From the NCBI RefSeq assembly GCF_030252425.1, contig NZ_CP126994.1, forward strand, positions 2,108,001 to 2,172,000: DNA of 64,000 nucleotides. The letters run 5' to 3'. The notes under the pieces are model-generated. The model saw only the letters and a list, made by a program, of their open reading frames with translations, was not told where the DNA came from and ran no database searches. Source of the DNA: Acidisoma sp. PAMC 29798 (GTDB lineage Bacteria > Pseudomonadota > Alphaproteobacteria > Acetobacterales > Acetobacteraceae). A program made the translations under genes and the position numbers. Positions within the stretch are counted from its first letter, which is position 1; each line of letters opens with the position of its first letter. Of the stretch, positions 7,850 to 17,604 are shown piece after piece.

Positions 7850-9139
7850 TTAAATCGGGGTACTCGCGATCAAAGCCGTCGAAGGTGTCGTCTTATCCGT
7901 CCAGGCGATGCGGCCGACGGTACCGCAGACGGAACAGGCCGGATGCCAGACCGCATGCTCCGCACCACAGGCCTCGCAACGCCAGCGCGGATCGGGACGT
8001 GCGGTCGAAATGCGTCGCAACGCCTCACGAATGGCGGACCCCGCCGCCTCGCCGCCGGCAGGCGCGTCAGCCTCCTCGATATCCGCCTTCAACAGCCACA
8101 GCCGCCGCTGATCCATGCCGGCGGCCAGCGCGTCATTCGCATGGCGCCGGGCTTCGCCCGTCAACTGCGCCGCGAGCGCCGCCTGCGCCATCATGAAATG
8201 GCTTTCGCCGCTCTGCGGATTGAACGTGGCAAGACGCTCGGCCCGCTTCACGCGGGCCAGCGGGTCAGGCTCCGGCGCCAGGTAGAAGGCCGCGAGATCG
8301 GGATGCGGATAGGCGGCCCAGGCCTGTTGCATCACCTTTTCAGCCCGACGCTCATCATTGCCGAGCCGCAAACGGCTGGCATAGGCGAGCGCCGCCGGCG
8401 GCAAAGCGGGATCGGCCGCGAAAGCCTCCTTCGCGAGGCGCAAGGCCTGCAACGGATCGGTCGAAGCCTCTGCGGCGGCGGTCGCCATCACGGCGCGCGG
8501 CGCTTCGGGTCCGGCAAGCGCCAAGGCTTCCGCCCAGCTTCCGGTCCGCAAGGCGAGGCGCGCGCGCTCAGCCTTCAGCCAGGGCGCACCGGGATGGGCG
8601 AGTTCCGCCCGCCGCGCGAGGTCGGCCGCCAGCGTCCAATCCTGGGCATCGAGCGCTTGGCGCAACAGGCCCCGCAAGCCGAGGAAGGCGGCGTCCGGCT
8701 GCTCGGCGAGCGCGCGCCAATCAGCCTCACTGTCGCCGGGCTTACCCGCGAGCCGTGACGCTTCGGCCGAGGCCAGCAGGGCGAGCGGCGCGTTCGGCAG
8801 CAGACGCTTGGCGCGCTGCGCTTCCCGCATCGCGGCTTTGGGGTCGGCGGCGGCGATGGCCGCGAAGGCGCGCGTCACGGCGCGGTCACCCTGACGCAGC
8901 TGGCGTTCATGCCGGTTGCGGCCCAAGCGGCCGGGTGCGGCGAAGATGAGGCTGAACAGCCGGATCAGGACATAGAGCACCAGGACGATCGCCAAGAAGG
9001 CGACCACTACCAAAGGCAAGGGCGCCTGGATGGTGAGCGTGCCGATGGTCGCCTCAATCTGGCCTGGCAACGCGCCCAGGCCGAAGGCGATGGCGATCAG
9101 AATGACCGCCAGAACCAGGAAGCCGAGAACGCGGGCCAT
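7850..9139 (-). CDS. hemY: HemY-like TPR membrane protein with C-terminal zinc ribbon
   Basis: Conserved membrane protein of the hem gene block; its precise part in heme synthesis is not established. Start at ATG 9139 (MARVLGFLVLAVILIAIAFG), which overlaps the preceding stop as TGATG; 22 residues of a longer opening belong to the upstream gene's region. Two N-terminal membrane helices (about 1-22 and 40-65) match the HemY_N pattern. A long Ala/Leu/Arg-rich TPR-like helical region follows, and a C-terminal CxxC...CxxC zinc-ribbon-like knot (RCEACGAEHAVWHPACSVCG) near residues 390-410. 429 aa. The order hemC-hemD-mitofilin-hemY is typical of alphaproteobacteria. Confidence 0.88.
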   Translation of the reverse strand: MARVLGFLVLAVILIAIAFGLGALPGQIEATIGTLTIQAPLPLVVVAFLAIVLVLYVLIRLFSLIFAAPGRLGRNRHERQLRQGDRAVTRAFAAIAAADPKAAMREAQRAKRLLPNAPLALLASAEASRLAGKPGDSEADWRALAEQPDAAFLGLRGLLRQALDAQDWTLAADLARRAELAHPGAPWLKAERARLALRTGSWAEALALAGPEAPRAVMATAAAEASTDPLQALRLAKEAFAADPALPPAALAYASRLRLGNDERRAEKVMQQAWAAYPHPDLAAFYLAPEPDPLARVKRAERLATFNPQSGESHFMMAQAALAAQLTGEARRHANDALAAGMDQRRLWLLKADIEEADAPAGGEAAGSAIREALRRISTARPDPRWRCEACGAEHAVWHPACSVCGTVGRIAWTDKTTPSTALIASTPI

Positions 9140-10251
9140 CAGCCGGCGGCCATCTGGGCCAAGGCCTGCCGCGCATCGACGAGTGACTTGGCCTGTGCCA
9201 TCCACGGGGTCATCGCGGCCCGCGCCGGATCGGACAAGGTGGAGAGCACACCGAGCGCGCCCGGCAGATCACCGGCGTCGAGCAGCCGCTCGGCATGAGC
9301 CAGCACGCCGGCCGTAGGATCACCGACCAGCACCTGATCGCCCCTGCGCACCACGACGAGGTTCTGCACGCGAAGCCAGACGCGGTGCCAAAATTTTCCG
9401 TCACTTGGCAGCGGTTGGCCGGCGGCATCCGCTGTCTTGGCGGCGGCGGAAAAACTCAGACGCAAGGCGGCTTCGGTCGGCGGCGACACCGTGTCGAACT
9501 TTGCCAGCGCCGGCGGCGCGCCATCGATCGGCCCGAGCGGCATGCCGGCGCGCAAAGCCTCCTGCGCGTGCAGGATCTGCCCCAGATGCGCCGATTGCGC
9601 AGCGAGCTTCGGCAGCCCGCTGGTATCCTTCGTGAGGCCCTGAATCTGGCTCGTCACGGCCGCGACTTGCTGACGCACCGCGCTCATGTCCTGCCGCAAT
9701 GCCTGGCTGTCCTGGCTCTGCTGCTTCGTCAGGCTGTCGAGATGGGTCGAGAGCGCGGACATATCCTGAGCCGAAGGGGCGGATTGGGCCTGCTGCGACT
9801 GGCTGGAAGCGATTTTGTCCAGCCGATCTGACAGCGCCGCCACCTGTTGGGCGAGACCGGTATCGACCGCAGGCGGCGCGACAACAGGCGCGGGTGCGGG
9901 CGCGGTGGGCGTTTGCGTCGCGCTTGCCGCCTGCCACTGTGCGGCGTCCTGCTTTTCCTGACCGTCGATGCCGGCCACGCGCGCCTTCAAGGCATTGAGA
10001 TCGGCGCGTAACGCGGCGACGGCGCCGCTTTGGTCCTGTACCGCAGGCGCCTGGGCGGTCAGCATCTGCTGCTGACGCTCGTAGACATAACCGATCGCGA
10101 CCGCGAGGATGACGAAACCGATCAGGCACAGGATCGGCAGGATAGGCCGGCGCGCCTGCACGGGGGTCACCAGCGCGGGCGGCGTCTCCACGACCGGATC
10201 GCGGACCGGTTCGGTTTCGGGCAAACGGTCCGGGTTGGGCTCATCGCTCAT
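9139..10251 (-). CDS. Mitofilin-like inner-membrane protein (COG4223 type)
   Basis: 370 aa. Residues 1-33 are Pro-rich and cytoplasmic, with one membrane helix at about 35-55 (ILPILCLIGFVILAVAIGYV). A long Gln/Ala/Ser-rich stretch that should form coiled coils follows (about 60-215), then a C-terminal helical domain (from LPKLAAQSAHLGQIL to the end). This is the architecture of alphaproteobacterial mitofilin homologues, which sit between hemD and hemY and are related to the mitochondrial MICOS protein Mic60. It overlaps hemD by 11 nt and hemY by 1 nt. A membrane-shaping role is known for the family but not shown here. Confidence 0.85.
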   Translation of the reverse strand: MSDEPNPDRLPETEPVRDPVVETPPALVTPVQARRPILPILCLIGFVILAVAIGYVYERQQQMLTAQAPAVQDQSGAVAALRADLNALKARVAGIDGQEKQDAAQWQAASATQTPTAPAPAPVVAPPAVDTGLAQQVAALSDRLDKIASSQSQQAQSAPSAQDMSALSTHLDSLTKQQSQDSQALRQDMSAVRQQVAAVTSQIQGLTKDTSGLPKLAAQSAHLGQILHAQEALRAGMPLGPIDGAPPALAKFDTVSPPTEAALRLSFSAAAKTADAAGQPLPSDGKFWHRVWLRVQNLVVVRRGDQVLVGDPTAGVLAHAERLLDAGDLPGALGVLSTLSDPARAAMTPWMAQAKSLVDARQALAQMAAG

Positions 10252-10945
10252 CTATTAGGGCCAATACCGCGTTTTCTGTGGGCGTCATTGCCACATGGAT
10301 ACTCCGCCAGGGCAAGTCCCGCACGGAATCGGCCACGGGGTGGCTGATGGCGGCGAGCCTAAGCGGTCGAAGACCGGCCAGCAGGTCGCCATGCCGCACC
10401 AGCCGATGAAAGCAAAATGCGGTCTCGCGCGAGAAGAGCAAGACCCAACCCGCGTGCGACGACGCCAACATGTCGCGTGCGGGCGCCGGAAGCGCCTCCA
10501 CCGGCTGCGCGGCATAGACCTCTCGTCGCAGGACCGTGAAGCCGCGCCGCGTCAGCAGGCGTTCGAGATGATGCCCCTGCCCGACACCCGAGGCCAGCAG
10601 CAGAGGAGCGCCGTTGGGGGCGAGCGACCGTGCGGCCAGCACGGCGAGCGCCTTGGCGTCACCGTCCGCGCTCGACACCTGCGTGAAGCCATGCGCACGG
10701 GCCGACCCGGCGGTCGCGTCGCCGACGGCAAGCAAAGGACAATGGGCGTAAGCATGGGGAAGCCGAGGGATTGCCTGTCGGCTGGTGACCAGGATCGCCT
10801 GGACGGTATCGGGGGCCGGCAACTCGGCAGCCACGGCATGGATCGTGAGCAGTGGCGCCACGACCGGGTGATAGCCCATAGCGACGAGCTGCGCCGCCGT
10901 GGCGGCAGCGCCGGGCTCGGGCCGCGTGATGAGGACGGGCGTCAG
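10241..10945 (-). CDS. hemD: Uroporphyrinogen-III synthase, probable CTG start
   Basis: Cyclises hydroxymethylbilane to uroporphyrinogen III, the branch point to heme and to the cobalamin genes in this window. The first ATG (10879) would remove the conserved N-terminal strand. Reading upstream in frame gives TPVLITRPEPGAAATAAQLVA, the classic HemD opening, beginning at CTG 10945-10943. That CTG overlaps the hemC stop as CTGA, the same 4-nt geometry as ATGA junctions elsewhere here. No in-frame ATG, GTG or TTG lies just upstream. Length is then 234 aa, normal for HemD. Later blocks (ILVTSRQAIPRL, PLLAVGDATA, GHHLERLL, VLLFSRETAFCF) fit the family. Confidence 0.9.
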   Translation of the reverse strand: MTPVLITRPEPGAAATAAQLVAMGYHPVVAPLLTIHAVAAELPAPDTVQAILVTSRQAIPRLPHAYAHCPLLAVGDATAGSARAHGFTQVSSADGDAKALAVLAARSLAPNGAPLLLASGVGQGHHLERLLTRRGFTVLRREVYAAQPVEALPAPARDMLASSHAGWVLLFSRETAFCFHRLVRHGDLLAGLRPLRLAAISHPVADSVRDLPWRSIHVAMTPTENAVLALIDER

Positions 10946-11940
10946 TCGAGAAAGATGTCGGACGGGGATTGTCCGCGCAGTTCATCCCCCAGCGCGCGGC
11001 CGAGCGCTTCCGCCTCCCGCGCGCTCCCGCGAATTTCGGACTTCAGCAGGAAGGTGCCGTCTTCCCGCGCCACCAGGCCGGTCAAGCGCAGCTCACCGTC
11101 AACGAGGCGCGCATAGCCGCCGATTGGCGTCCGGCAGGACCCATCGAGCGCCGCCAGCAGGCCACGCTCGGCCATGGAGACGGCACGCGCCTCCGGGTCC
11201 TCGATCGCCGCCAGCAACTCACGCAATTCGACATCATCCTCACGCACCGTCACACCGACGATCCCCTGCCCGGCGGCCGGCACCATGATTTCCGGCGCGA
11301 TGATCACGGCGGCCTCAGCGGCGATGCCGAGCCGACGCAGGCCGGCAAGCGCCAGCAGGCTACCGTCGAACTCACCGCCCTTGACCCGACTGAGACGGGT
11401 CTGAACATTCCCGCGAATGGTCCGGATTTCGATGTCCGGGCGCTGATGCAGCAGTTGCGCCTGACGCCTGACGGATGCCGAGCCGACGATCGCATGCGGC
11501 GGCAAGGTGCTGAAGGGTGCTTCCGGGTCCGGCTTCTCCAACCCGTCACGCAGGATCAGCGCATCCCGCGCGTCTTCCCGCTTCAAAGTACAGGCGAGCA
11601 CGATGCCGGGCGGGAGGTCGGTTTCGAGATCCTTCAGACTATGCACCGCGAAATCGATGCGGCCATCGTCCAAAGCCTCATGGATCTCTTTCGAGAACAA
11701 TCCCTTGCCGCCAATATCCGCCAGCCGCCGATCCTGGATGCGATCGCCGGAGGTCGTAATCACATGCTCTTCGAAGACGCTCATGGAATCGAGCACGGGG
11801 CAGAACCGGCTCAACTGGGCCTGAAAGGCGCGGGTCTGAGCTAGGGCCAGCGGCGACCCCCGGGTTCCGACGCGCAGGGGCAGCGCGCGTGCATGGGGTC
11901 TCACACGCGGCTGATGCGATAGGATGTCGGAAGACCTCAT
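10942..11940 (-). CDS. hemC: Hydroxymethylbilane synthase (porphobilinogen deaminase)
   Basis: Polymerises four porphobilinogens to hydroxymethylbilane. 332 aa. Core begins at LRVGTRGSPLALAQTRAFQ (residue 22 on). Other signatures: TSGDRIQDRRLADIGGKGLFSKEIHEAL, DFAVHSLKDLETDLPPG, GSASVRRQAQLL, TIRGNVQTRLSRV, and LDGSCRTPIGGYA, which carries the Cys that binds the dipyrromethane cofactor. The HSLKDLET variant of the commoner HSMKDVPT is conservative. The start lies 12 nt from divergent tsaD, so each promoter must overlap the other gene's 5' end. Confidence 0.97.
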   Translation of the reverse strand: MRSSDILSHQPRVRPHARALPLRVGTRGSPLALAQTRAFQAQLSRFCPVLDSMSVFEEHVITTSGDRIQDRRLADIGGKGLFSKEIHEALDDGRIDFAVHSLKDLETDLPPGIVLACTLKREDARDALILRDGLEKPDPEAPFSTLPPHAIVGSASVRRQAQLLHQRPDIEIRTIRGNVQTRLSRVKGGEFDGSLLALAGLRRLGIAAEAAVIIAPEIMVPAAGQGIVGVTVREDDVELRELLAAIEDPEARAVSMAERGLLAALDGSCRTPIGGYARLVDGELRLTGLVAREDGTFLLKSEIRGSAREAEALGRALGDELRGQSPSDIFLD

Positions 11941-11952
11941 GGGCGCGTGTTA

Positions 11953-13071
11953 ATGCCTGACTTCATCGAAGAAAAGACCGCTGTGACGCAGATCGGCTCT
12001 GACGCAATCTCTGCGTCGGAAGGTCCCATTCTGGCCCCAGTTTTGGCGATCGAAACCTCCTGCGATGAAACCGCCGTGGCCATTCTGGACGCGCAAGGAC
12101 GCGTGCTGGTGGAGCGGGTGCTGAGCCAATTCGCGGACCATGCGCCCTTCGGCGGCGTGGTGCCCGAAATTGCGGCCCGCGCCCATCTGCGTCATCTGCC
12201 GGCGATGACGCGCGCCGCACTCAGCGCTGCCGGCTTGCGAGCCGAGGATCTCGGTGCGATCGCCGCCACGTCCGGCCCAGGCCTCATCGGCGGCCTTCTT
12301 GTGGGCGCCGGCTTCGGCAAAGGCCTCGCCCTCGCAGCCGGTCGGCCATTCCTGGCGATCAACCATTTGGAGGGGCACGCCCTCACTGCCCGGCTGCCCG
12401 GCCTGGTGGCGGAGCCTGTCCGCTTCCCCTACCTGCTGCTGCTGCTATCGGGTGGCCATTGCCAATGCGTGGCGGTGGAGGGCGTTGGCCGCTACCGCCG
12501 CCTGGGCGGCACGATCGATGATGCGGTGGGGGAGGCGTTCGACAAGGTGGCGAAGCTGCTCGGCCTGCCTATCCCCGGCGGACCAGCGCTGGAACGCTTG
12601 GCACTAACGGGCGACGCAAACCGCTACGCCTTCCCGCGACCGCTGCACGGCCGCGCAGGATGCGATTTCAGCTTCTCCGGCCTGAAGACCGCCGTCGCCC
12701 AGGTCATCGCCCAGCTTCCCGAAGGGCCCATCGCGGCGTTCACCGTCGCGGATATTGCGGCGAGCTTTCAGCGCGCGGTGGCGGATGTCCTCGCTGACCG
12801 CGCGGCGCATGCCCTGGGCGCGATGCCAGAGGCCACTGTGCTCGTCGTGGCAGGCGGCGTGGCCGCGAACCAGACCATTCGCCAATCCATCGCGCGCGTC
12901 GCGGCACGGCATGGGCTTGCTTTGGTCGCACCGCCGCTGCGCTATTGCGGAGACAATGCGGTCATGATCGCCTGGGCAGCGATTGAGCGCCGTCGCGCCG
13001 GATTGGCCGAGGACGGGATGAACCACCGACCTCTGCCGCGTTGGCCGCTGGAGTCCCTGTCGATATCGTGA
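11953..13071 (+). CDS. tsaD: tRNA N6-adenosine threonylcarbamoyltransferase
   Basis: Transfers the threonylcarbamoyl group to A37 of ANN-decoding tRNAs, with TsaB and TsaE. 372 aa from ATG 11953; a GTG at 11947 is also possible. The ASKHA-fold core starts near residue 30 with VLAIETSCDETAVAIL. Metal-binding His residues are in ARAHLRHL and NHLEGHALT, followed by LLLLSGGHCQCVAV, a GTIDDAVGEAFDKVAKLLGL block, FSFSGLKTAV and CGDNAVMIAW. The roughly 28 residues before the core are not conserved. tsaD divergent from hemC is a common alphaproteobacterial arrangement. Confidence 0.97.
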   Translation: MPDFIEEKTAVTQIGSDAISASEGPILAPVLAIETSCDETAVAILDAQGRVLVERVLSQFADHAPFGGVVPEIAARAHLRHLPAMTRAALSAAGLRAEDLGAIAATSGPGLIGGLLVGAGFGKGLALAAGRPFLAINHLEGHALTARLPGLVAEPVRFPYLLLLLSGGHCQCVAVEGVGRYRRLGGTIDDAVGEAFDKVAKLLGLPIPGGPALERLALTGDANRYAFPRPLHGRAGCDFSFSGLKTAVAQVIAQLPEGPIAAFTVADIAASFQRAVADVLADRAAHALGAMPEATVLVVAGGVAANQTIRQSIARVAARHGLALVAPPLRYCGDNAVMIAWAAIERRRAGLAEDGMNHRPLPRWPLESLSIS

Positions 13072-13167
13072 TCGCAAAGCGGCCGGTTTGAGCACGTAAT
13101 CAATCTGGAAGTCCCCACCGAATACTATACCTATCAAGACGTTAATCGTGTCATCGATGGGTCTCCC

Positions 13168-14259
13168 TTGATCAAAAGTCGTAGAGCGTTTCACGGTCTC
13201 CCGCTGGCCAGCGTCTGCGCGGTGGTGCTGGCCCTGTCGGGCTGCGCCGGCGACGACGATGGCGCCATCGGCACGCCCAATGCGCGTGTCGAGGGGCTGG
13301 TGAATACGCCGCCCCCTGCGGCGGTCCAGGTCTCCAGCCCAGTGCCGTCGGCCCCAATGTCCATTCCGACTTACGATCCCCAGGTGGCGCCGATGTCGGC
13401 CCCGCCGCCCGCCATTCTGTCGAGCCCGATCGGCCAGCCGGTAAGCCTGGGAACCGCCAAAGTCTTAGACGTGTCTTATGTCCCGCCCGTCGTGCAGCCT
13501 GTGCCAGAAGCGGCCACAGTGGCCGAAGACGCCAACCGGATCAGCAGCGATATGGCGCGGGAGGTTCGCGCCGCCGTGCCGTTGAGTGCGGCGCGACGAC
13601 AGGCATTGATCACCTTGGCGCAGCAGATGGCCGCGGATGGCAACTTCTTCGTGCGCCGGCCGCAGCTCGTGTTGATCGTGGACCGCGCCAATAATGCGCA
13701 ACTCATGGCCATGACGCTCGCGCGGCCGGATGGAGCGTGGGAGATTCTGGGCACGACCCACGTCTCGACCGGAAAGCCGGGACGGAAGGAACACTACAAA
13801 ACGCCGGTGGGCGTGTTGGTGAATGACGGCTCCGAACTCGGCTATCGCGCCCAAGGCACTTACAACCAGAACCATATCCGTGGCCTTGGCGTGAAGGGTA
13901 TGCGGGTGTGGGATTTCGGCTGGCAGACGACCGATGACTGGAAGACGCCGGGTGCCACCACACAAATACGCGTCGAGATGCATGCGACGGATCCCTCGGT
14001 GCTGGAGCAGCGGATCGGTCGTGCGGACTCGGAGGGCTGCATTCGCGTGCCGGACGCGGTGAACAAGTTCCTCGACCACCACGGCATCATCGATGCGGAT
14101 CTGGAAAAGCTCGCCGCCGACAATATCGGCTACCGGGCGCTGCTGCCGGCCTCCGCCGACCCGACGCCGATCGCGGGTGACGCGGTCATTGTGGTGGATA
14201 GTTCCGCATCCTGGCTCAAGCCACATCCCCCTGCCACGACGGTGGCCCTGAGCGACTGA
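13168..14259 (+). CDS. L,D-transpeptidase (YkuD) lipoprotein
   Basis: Probable periplasmic peptidoglycan or lipoprotein cross-linking enzyme. 363 aa with a TTG start (13168). A signal peptide ends in a lipobox-like LALSGC (residues 22-27), so the Cys is likely lipidated. A Pro-rich linker runs from about 45 to 110. The catalytic core lies at about 165-300 (LVLIVDRANNAQLMAM, THVSTGKPGRKEHYKTPVGV, RVEMHATDPS). The YkuD motif is HATDPS, about 14 residues, then SEGCIRVP, with Cys as the nucleophile; the usual HGC is EGC here. No in-frame ATG precedes the lipobox. It follows tsaD by 96 bp and looks monocistronic. Confidence 0.85.
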   Translation: MIKSRRAFHGLPLASVCAVVLALSGCAGDDDGAIGTPNARVEGLVNTPPPAAVQVSSPVPSAPMSIPTYDPQVAPMSAPPPAILSSPIGQPVSLGTAKVLDVSYVPPVVQPVPEAATVAEDANRISSDMAREVRAAVPLSAARRQALITLAQQMAADGNFFVRRPQLVLIVDRANNAQLMAMTLARPDGAWEILGTTHVSTGKPGRKEHYKTPVGVLVNDGSELGYRAQGTYNQNHIRGLGVKGMRVWDFGWQTTDDWKTPGATTQIRVEMHATDPSVLEQRIGRADSEGCIRVPDAVNKFLDHHGIIDADLEKLAADNIGYRALLPASADPTPIAGDAVIVVDSSASWLKPHPPATTVALSD

Positions 14260-14300
14260 ATATCCTTGTCGCCCTTAGTGACGCCACCTATGATGTCACT

Positions 14301-14723
14301 ATGAGGGTCGTCCTTGATACAGATGTTCTCGTATCGGGCTTTATTTCGCCCGGCGGTGCGTCCAGACAGCTTTTGCTCGACGCCCTTGATGGAAAGTTTG
14401 CGCTTCTTCTCTCGACGCCGCTGCTCGTCGAATACGAGTCAGTTCTCCGTCGGCCCGAGCACCTCGACCGTGCGGGTGCGACCGACGCCGTGGTGAGCGA
14501 AATTCTGGACGCGCTTGCTGGTCTCTGCGTCCCGGTCGCATTCGACTATAGATGGCGGCCGACCGGAGCCCACCCGGACGACGAACTGGTCATCGAGACT
14601 GCGATCAACGGCCACGCAGATGCGCTGGCGACGTTCAACTTGAAAGACATGAGGCACGCCGGTGATACGTTTGGGTTTCGCGCCCAGCGACCAGGCGCAG
14701 TGCTACAAAGGACAAGATCATGA
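14301..14723 (+). CDS. PIN-family toxin (COG1569 type)
   Basis: 140-aa predicted ribonuclease. Acidic PIN residues: Asp in MRVVLDTDVLVSGFISPG (residues 6 and 8), Glu in PLLVEYESVLRRPEHL, and the Asp pair in GAHPDDELVIETAINGHADALATFN, which is diagnostic of the 'putative toxin component, PIN family' group. It overlaps the next gene by 4 nt (ATGA). Here the toxin precedes the antitoxin, the reverse of the Phd/VapC-like module at 7.1-7.8 kb. Confidence 0.85.
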   Translation: MRVVLDTDVLVSGFISPGGASRQLLLDALDGKFALLLSTPLLVEYESVLRRPEHLDRAGATDAVVSEILDALAGLCVPVAFDYRWRPTGAHPDDELVIETAINGHADALATFNLKDMRHAGDTFGFRAQRPGAVLQRTRS

Positions 14724-14998
14724 GCAACACAAAGATTCAGCTTCGGCTGCCGGAGGATTTGAAGGACGCGGCCATACGCCAGGCGGCCATCTCAGGCATC
14801 AGCATGAATTTATTTGTCGCAACGGCTGTAGCGGCGAGGATCGGCGCGCAGGCCGAGGCGGAGCGCTACTTTTCTGCCCGTGGATCACGCACCACACCAG
14901 CGCGCGCAAAAGCATTGTTGTTGCGGCTGGGGAATCCGGCCGAGCTTCGCGATGATGACGGACTTGAAGAGGCCGGCGGCGAGACGCCGCCGGCTTAA
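14720..14998 (+). CDS. Ribbon-helix-helix antitoxin (HicB/CopG-like)
   Basis: 92 aa. N-terminal SNTKIQLRLPEDLKDAAIRQAAISGISMNLFVATAVAARIG is a ribbon-helix-helix DNA-binding unit: a strand with alternating charged residues, then two helices, with the conserved GISMNxFV turn of HicB-C/CopG antitoxins. The C-terminal tail (45-92) is polar and probably binds the toxin. Its ATG overlaps the PIN gene stop. The pair sits between the L,D-transpeptidase and an ABC ATPase gene read on the other strand, which ends only 4 nt away. Confidence 0.8.
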   Translation: MSNTKIQLRLPEDLKDAAIRQAAISGISMNLFVATAVAARIGAQAEAERYFSARGSRTTPARAKALLLRLGNPAELRDDDGLEEAGGETPPA

Positions 14999-15001
14999 AC
15001 G

Positions 15002-16132
<1,131 letters not shown>

Positions 16133-16344
16133 CGTTCCTCTTCCTTCGCGCGCTGTATTGTCAGCGAACACCAATGGTGCAGGCTGACAGGGCGCATTCT
16201 TCTTGGCAACCAGTCATGTCAACTGTCTAGCTCAGGCCATCGGCCGCCGCCATGGGAATACGCGGCCGGCGAGACCCTTCACAACACGCTGCACTTGCGC
16301 ATTGAGGCGTTGAAAATCCCCGCTACCCGGCCGACCATGGCAGG

Positions 16345-17511
16345 ATGACACTCGACGCTCATGAGGCCGCCATGCCCGCCAGTCCCATCCGCACCGCCCT
16401 GATCGGCTATGGCTATGCCGGGCGGACCTTCCATGCCCCGCTTATCCGCGCCGTGGCGGGGCTCGACCTGGTGGCGGTCGGGTCACGCCAGCCGGCCGCG
16501 GAGGTGCAGGACACCGCGCCGGGCATCACCGTCATCGCCGATCCGCATGCCGCCGCGACCTGGGAGGGTGCCGACCTCATCGTCATCGCAACGCCCAATG
16601 ACAGCCATGCCGCGCTCGCCGAGGCGGCGCTGGCCGCGGGCAAGCATGTCGTGGTGGACAAGCCCTTCACGGTCACGCTCGCGGAGGCGCGAAGATTGGC
16701 GGACGCCGCCGCAGCCTCCGGCAGAGTGCTGTCGGCCTTTCAGAATCGTCGCTGGGACAGTGACTTCCTCACCGTCAAAAGCGCCATCGAGAGCGGCCGC
16801 CTTGGGGAGATCGTGCAGTTCGATTCGCATATCGACCGCTTCCGGCCTGTGGTGCTCGACCGGTGGCGCGAGCGTCCAGGACCGGGCGCCGGCCTGTGGT
16901 TCGACCTCGGACCGCATCTGCTCGACCAGGCGTTCCAGTTGTTTGGCCTGCCCGACACCATGGCCGTGTCCATCGCGCAGCAGCGCGCGGGTGCGATGGC
17001 GCCGGACTGGTTCCATGCCGTGCTGAGCTACCCGCGTCTGCGGGCCGTGCTGCAAGGCGGCATGCTCGTCTCCGGTGGCAGCGCGCGCTTCACCCTGCAC
17101 GGGACGGTCGCGAGCCTGGTGAAGGGCAATGTCGATGTCCAGGAGTCGCAGCTCCGTGCCGGCGTGGTGCCGGGCGATCTCGACTGGGGGATCGACCTCG
17201 ACGCCGCCACCCTTTTTGACGGTGCGACCGGCGATACCGAGACTCTGGCCGCAAACGACGGGGACTATCGGCGCTATTACGGGGCGGTTGTGGAGGCCAT
17301 TCGCGGCGCGGCACCCAATCCCGTGACGCCCGCCGAGGCGGTGGCCGTCATGGCGGCGCTGGAGACCGGGATGCAGTCAGCCGCTGAGGGCCGCGTATTG
17401 CCTTTGCCGCTGACCGAAGCGGAAGCCGCCGCCTTCTACGCCGCTCAGCGCGCCCGGGTTGGTATCACGGCTGAGAAGGAGATCGATCCATTGGCCGGAT
17501 CGATTTTGTAG
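16345..17511 (+). CDS. Gfo/Idh/MocA-family oxidoreductase (YdgJ-like)
   Basis: NAD(P)-dependent sugar or inositol-type dehydrogenase of unknown substrate. 388 aa. Rossmann segment IRTALIGYGYAGRTFHAPLI near residues 15-34, then LIVIATPNDSHAALAEAALAAGKHVVVDKPF, which holds the EKP-like motif as DKP. The YdgJ-type FQNRRWDSDFLTVK and GLWFDLGPHLLDQAFQLFG follow. ATG 16345 gives the longest reading; ATG 16372 (MPASPIRTALIG) is equally possible. The stop TAG is also part of the GTAG head of a REP-like repeat. Confidence 0.9.
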   Translation: MTLDAHEAAMPASPIRTALIGYGYAGRTFHAPLIRAVAGLDLVAVGSRQPAAEVQDTAPGITVIADPHAAATWEGADLIVIATPNDSHAALAEAALAAGKHVVVDKPFTVTLAEARRLADAAAASGRVLSAFQNRRWDSDFLTVKSAIESGRLGEIVQFDSHIDRFRPVVLDRWRERPGPGAGLWFDLGPHLLDQAFQLFGLPDTMAVSIAQQRAGAMAPDWFHAVLSYPRLRAVLQGGMLVSGGSARFTLHGTVASLVKGNVDVQESQLRAGVVPGDLDWGIDLDAATLFDGATGDTETLAANDGDYRRYYGAVVEAIRGAAPNPVTPAEAVAVMAALETGMQSAAEGRVLPLPLTEAEAAAFYAAQRARVGITAEKEIDPLAGSIL

Positions 17512-17604
17512 GGTGGTTTGGCGGAAGGCGCTTCGCTTTTCCGCCCTACGGTCCCGCGTCTGTAGGGTCGAAAAGCGCAGCGCATTCCATCGCAAACCAA
17601 ACTA
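17508..17604. repeat. REP-like palindrome cluster between two convergent genes (locus 2)
   Basis: 17520-17549 reads on the minus strand as GTAG, GGCGGAA, AA, GCGAAGC, GCC, TTCCGCC. 17562 to about 17591 is a degenerate plus-strand copy (GTAG, GGTCGAA, AA, GCGCAGC, GCA, TTCCATC). An outer imperfect inverted pair is GTAGGGTGGTTTGG from 17508 and CAAACCAAACTAC ending at 17604. The outermost TAGs are the stop codons of the Gfo/Idh/MocA gene (17509-17511) and of phoB (17604-17602). Confidence 0.8.
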
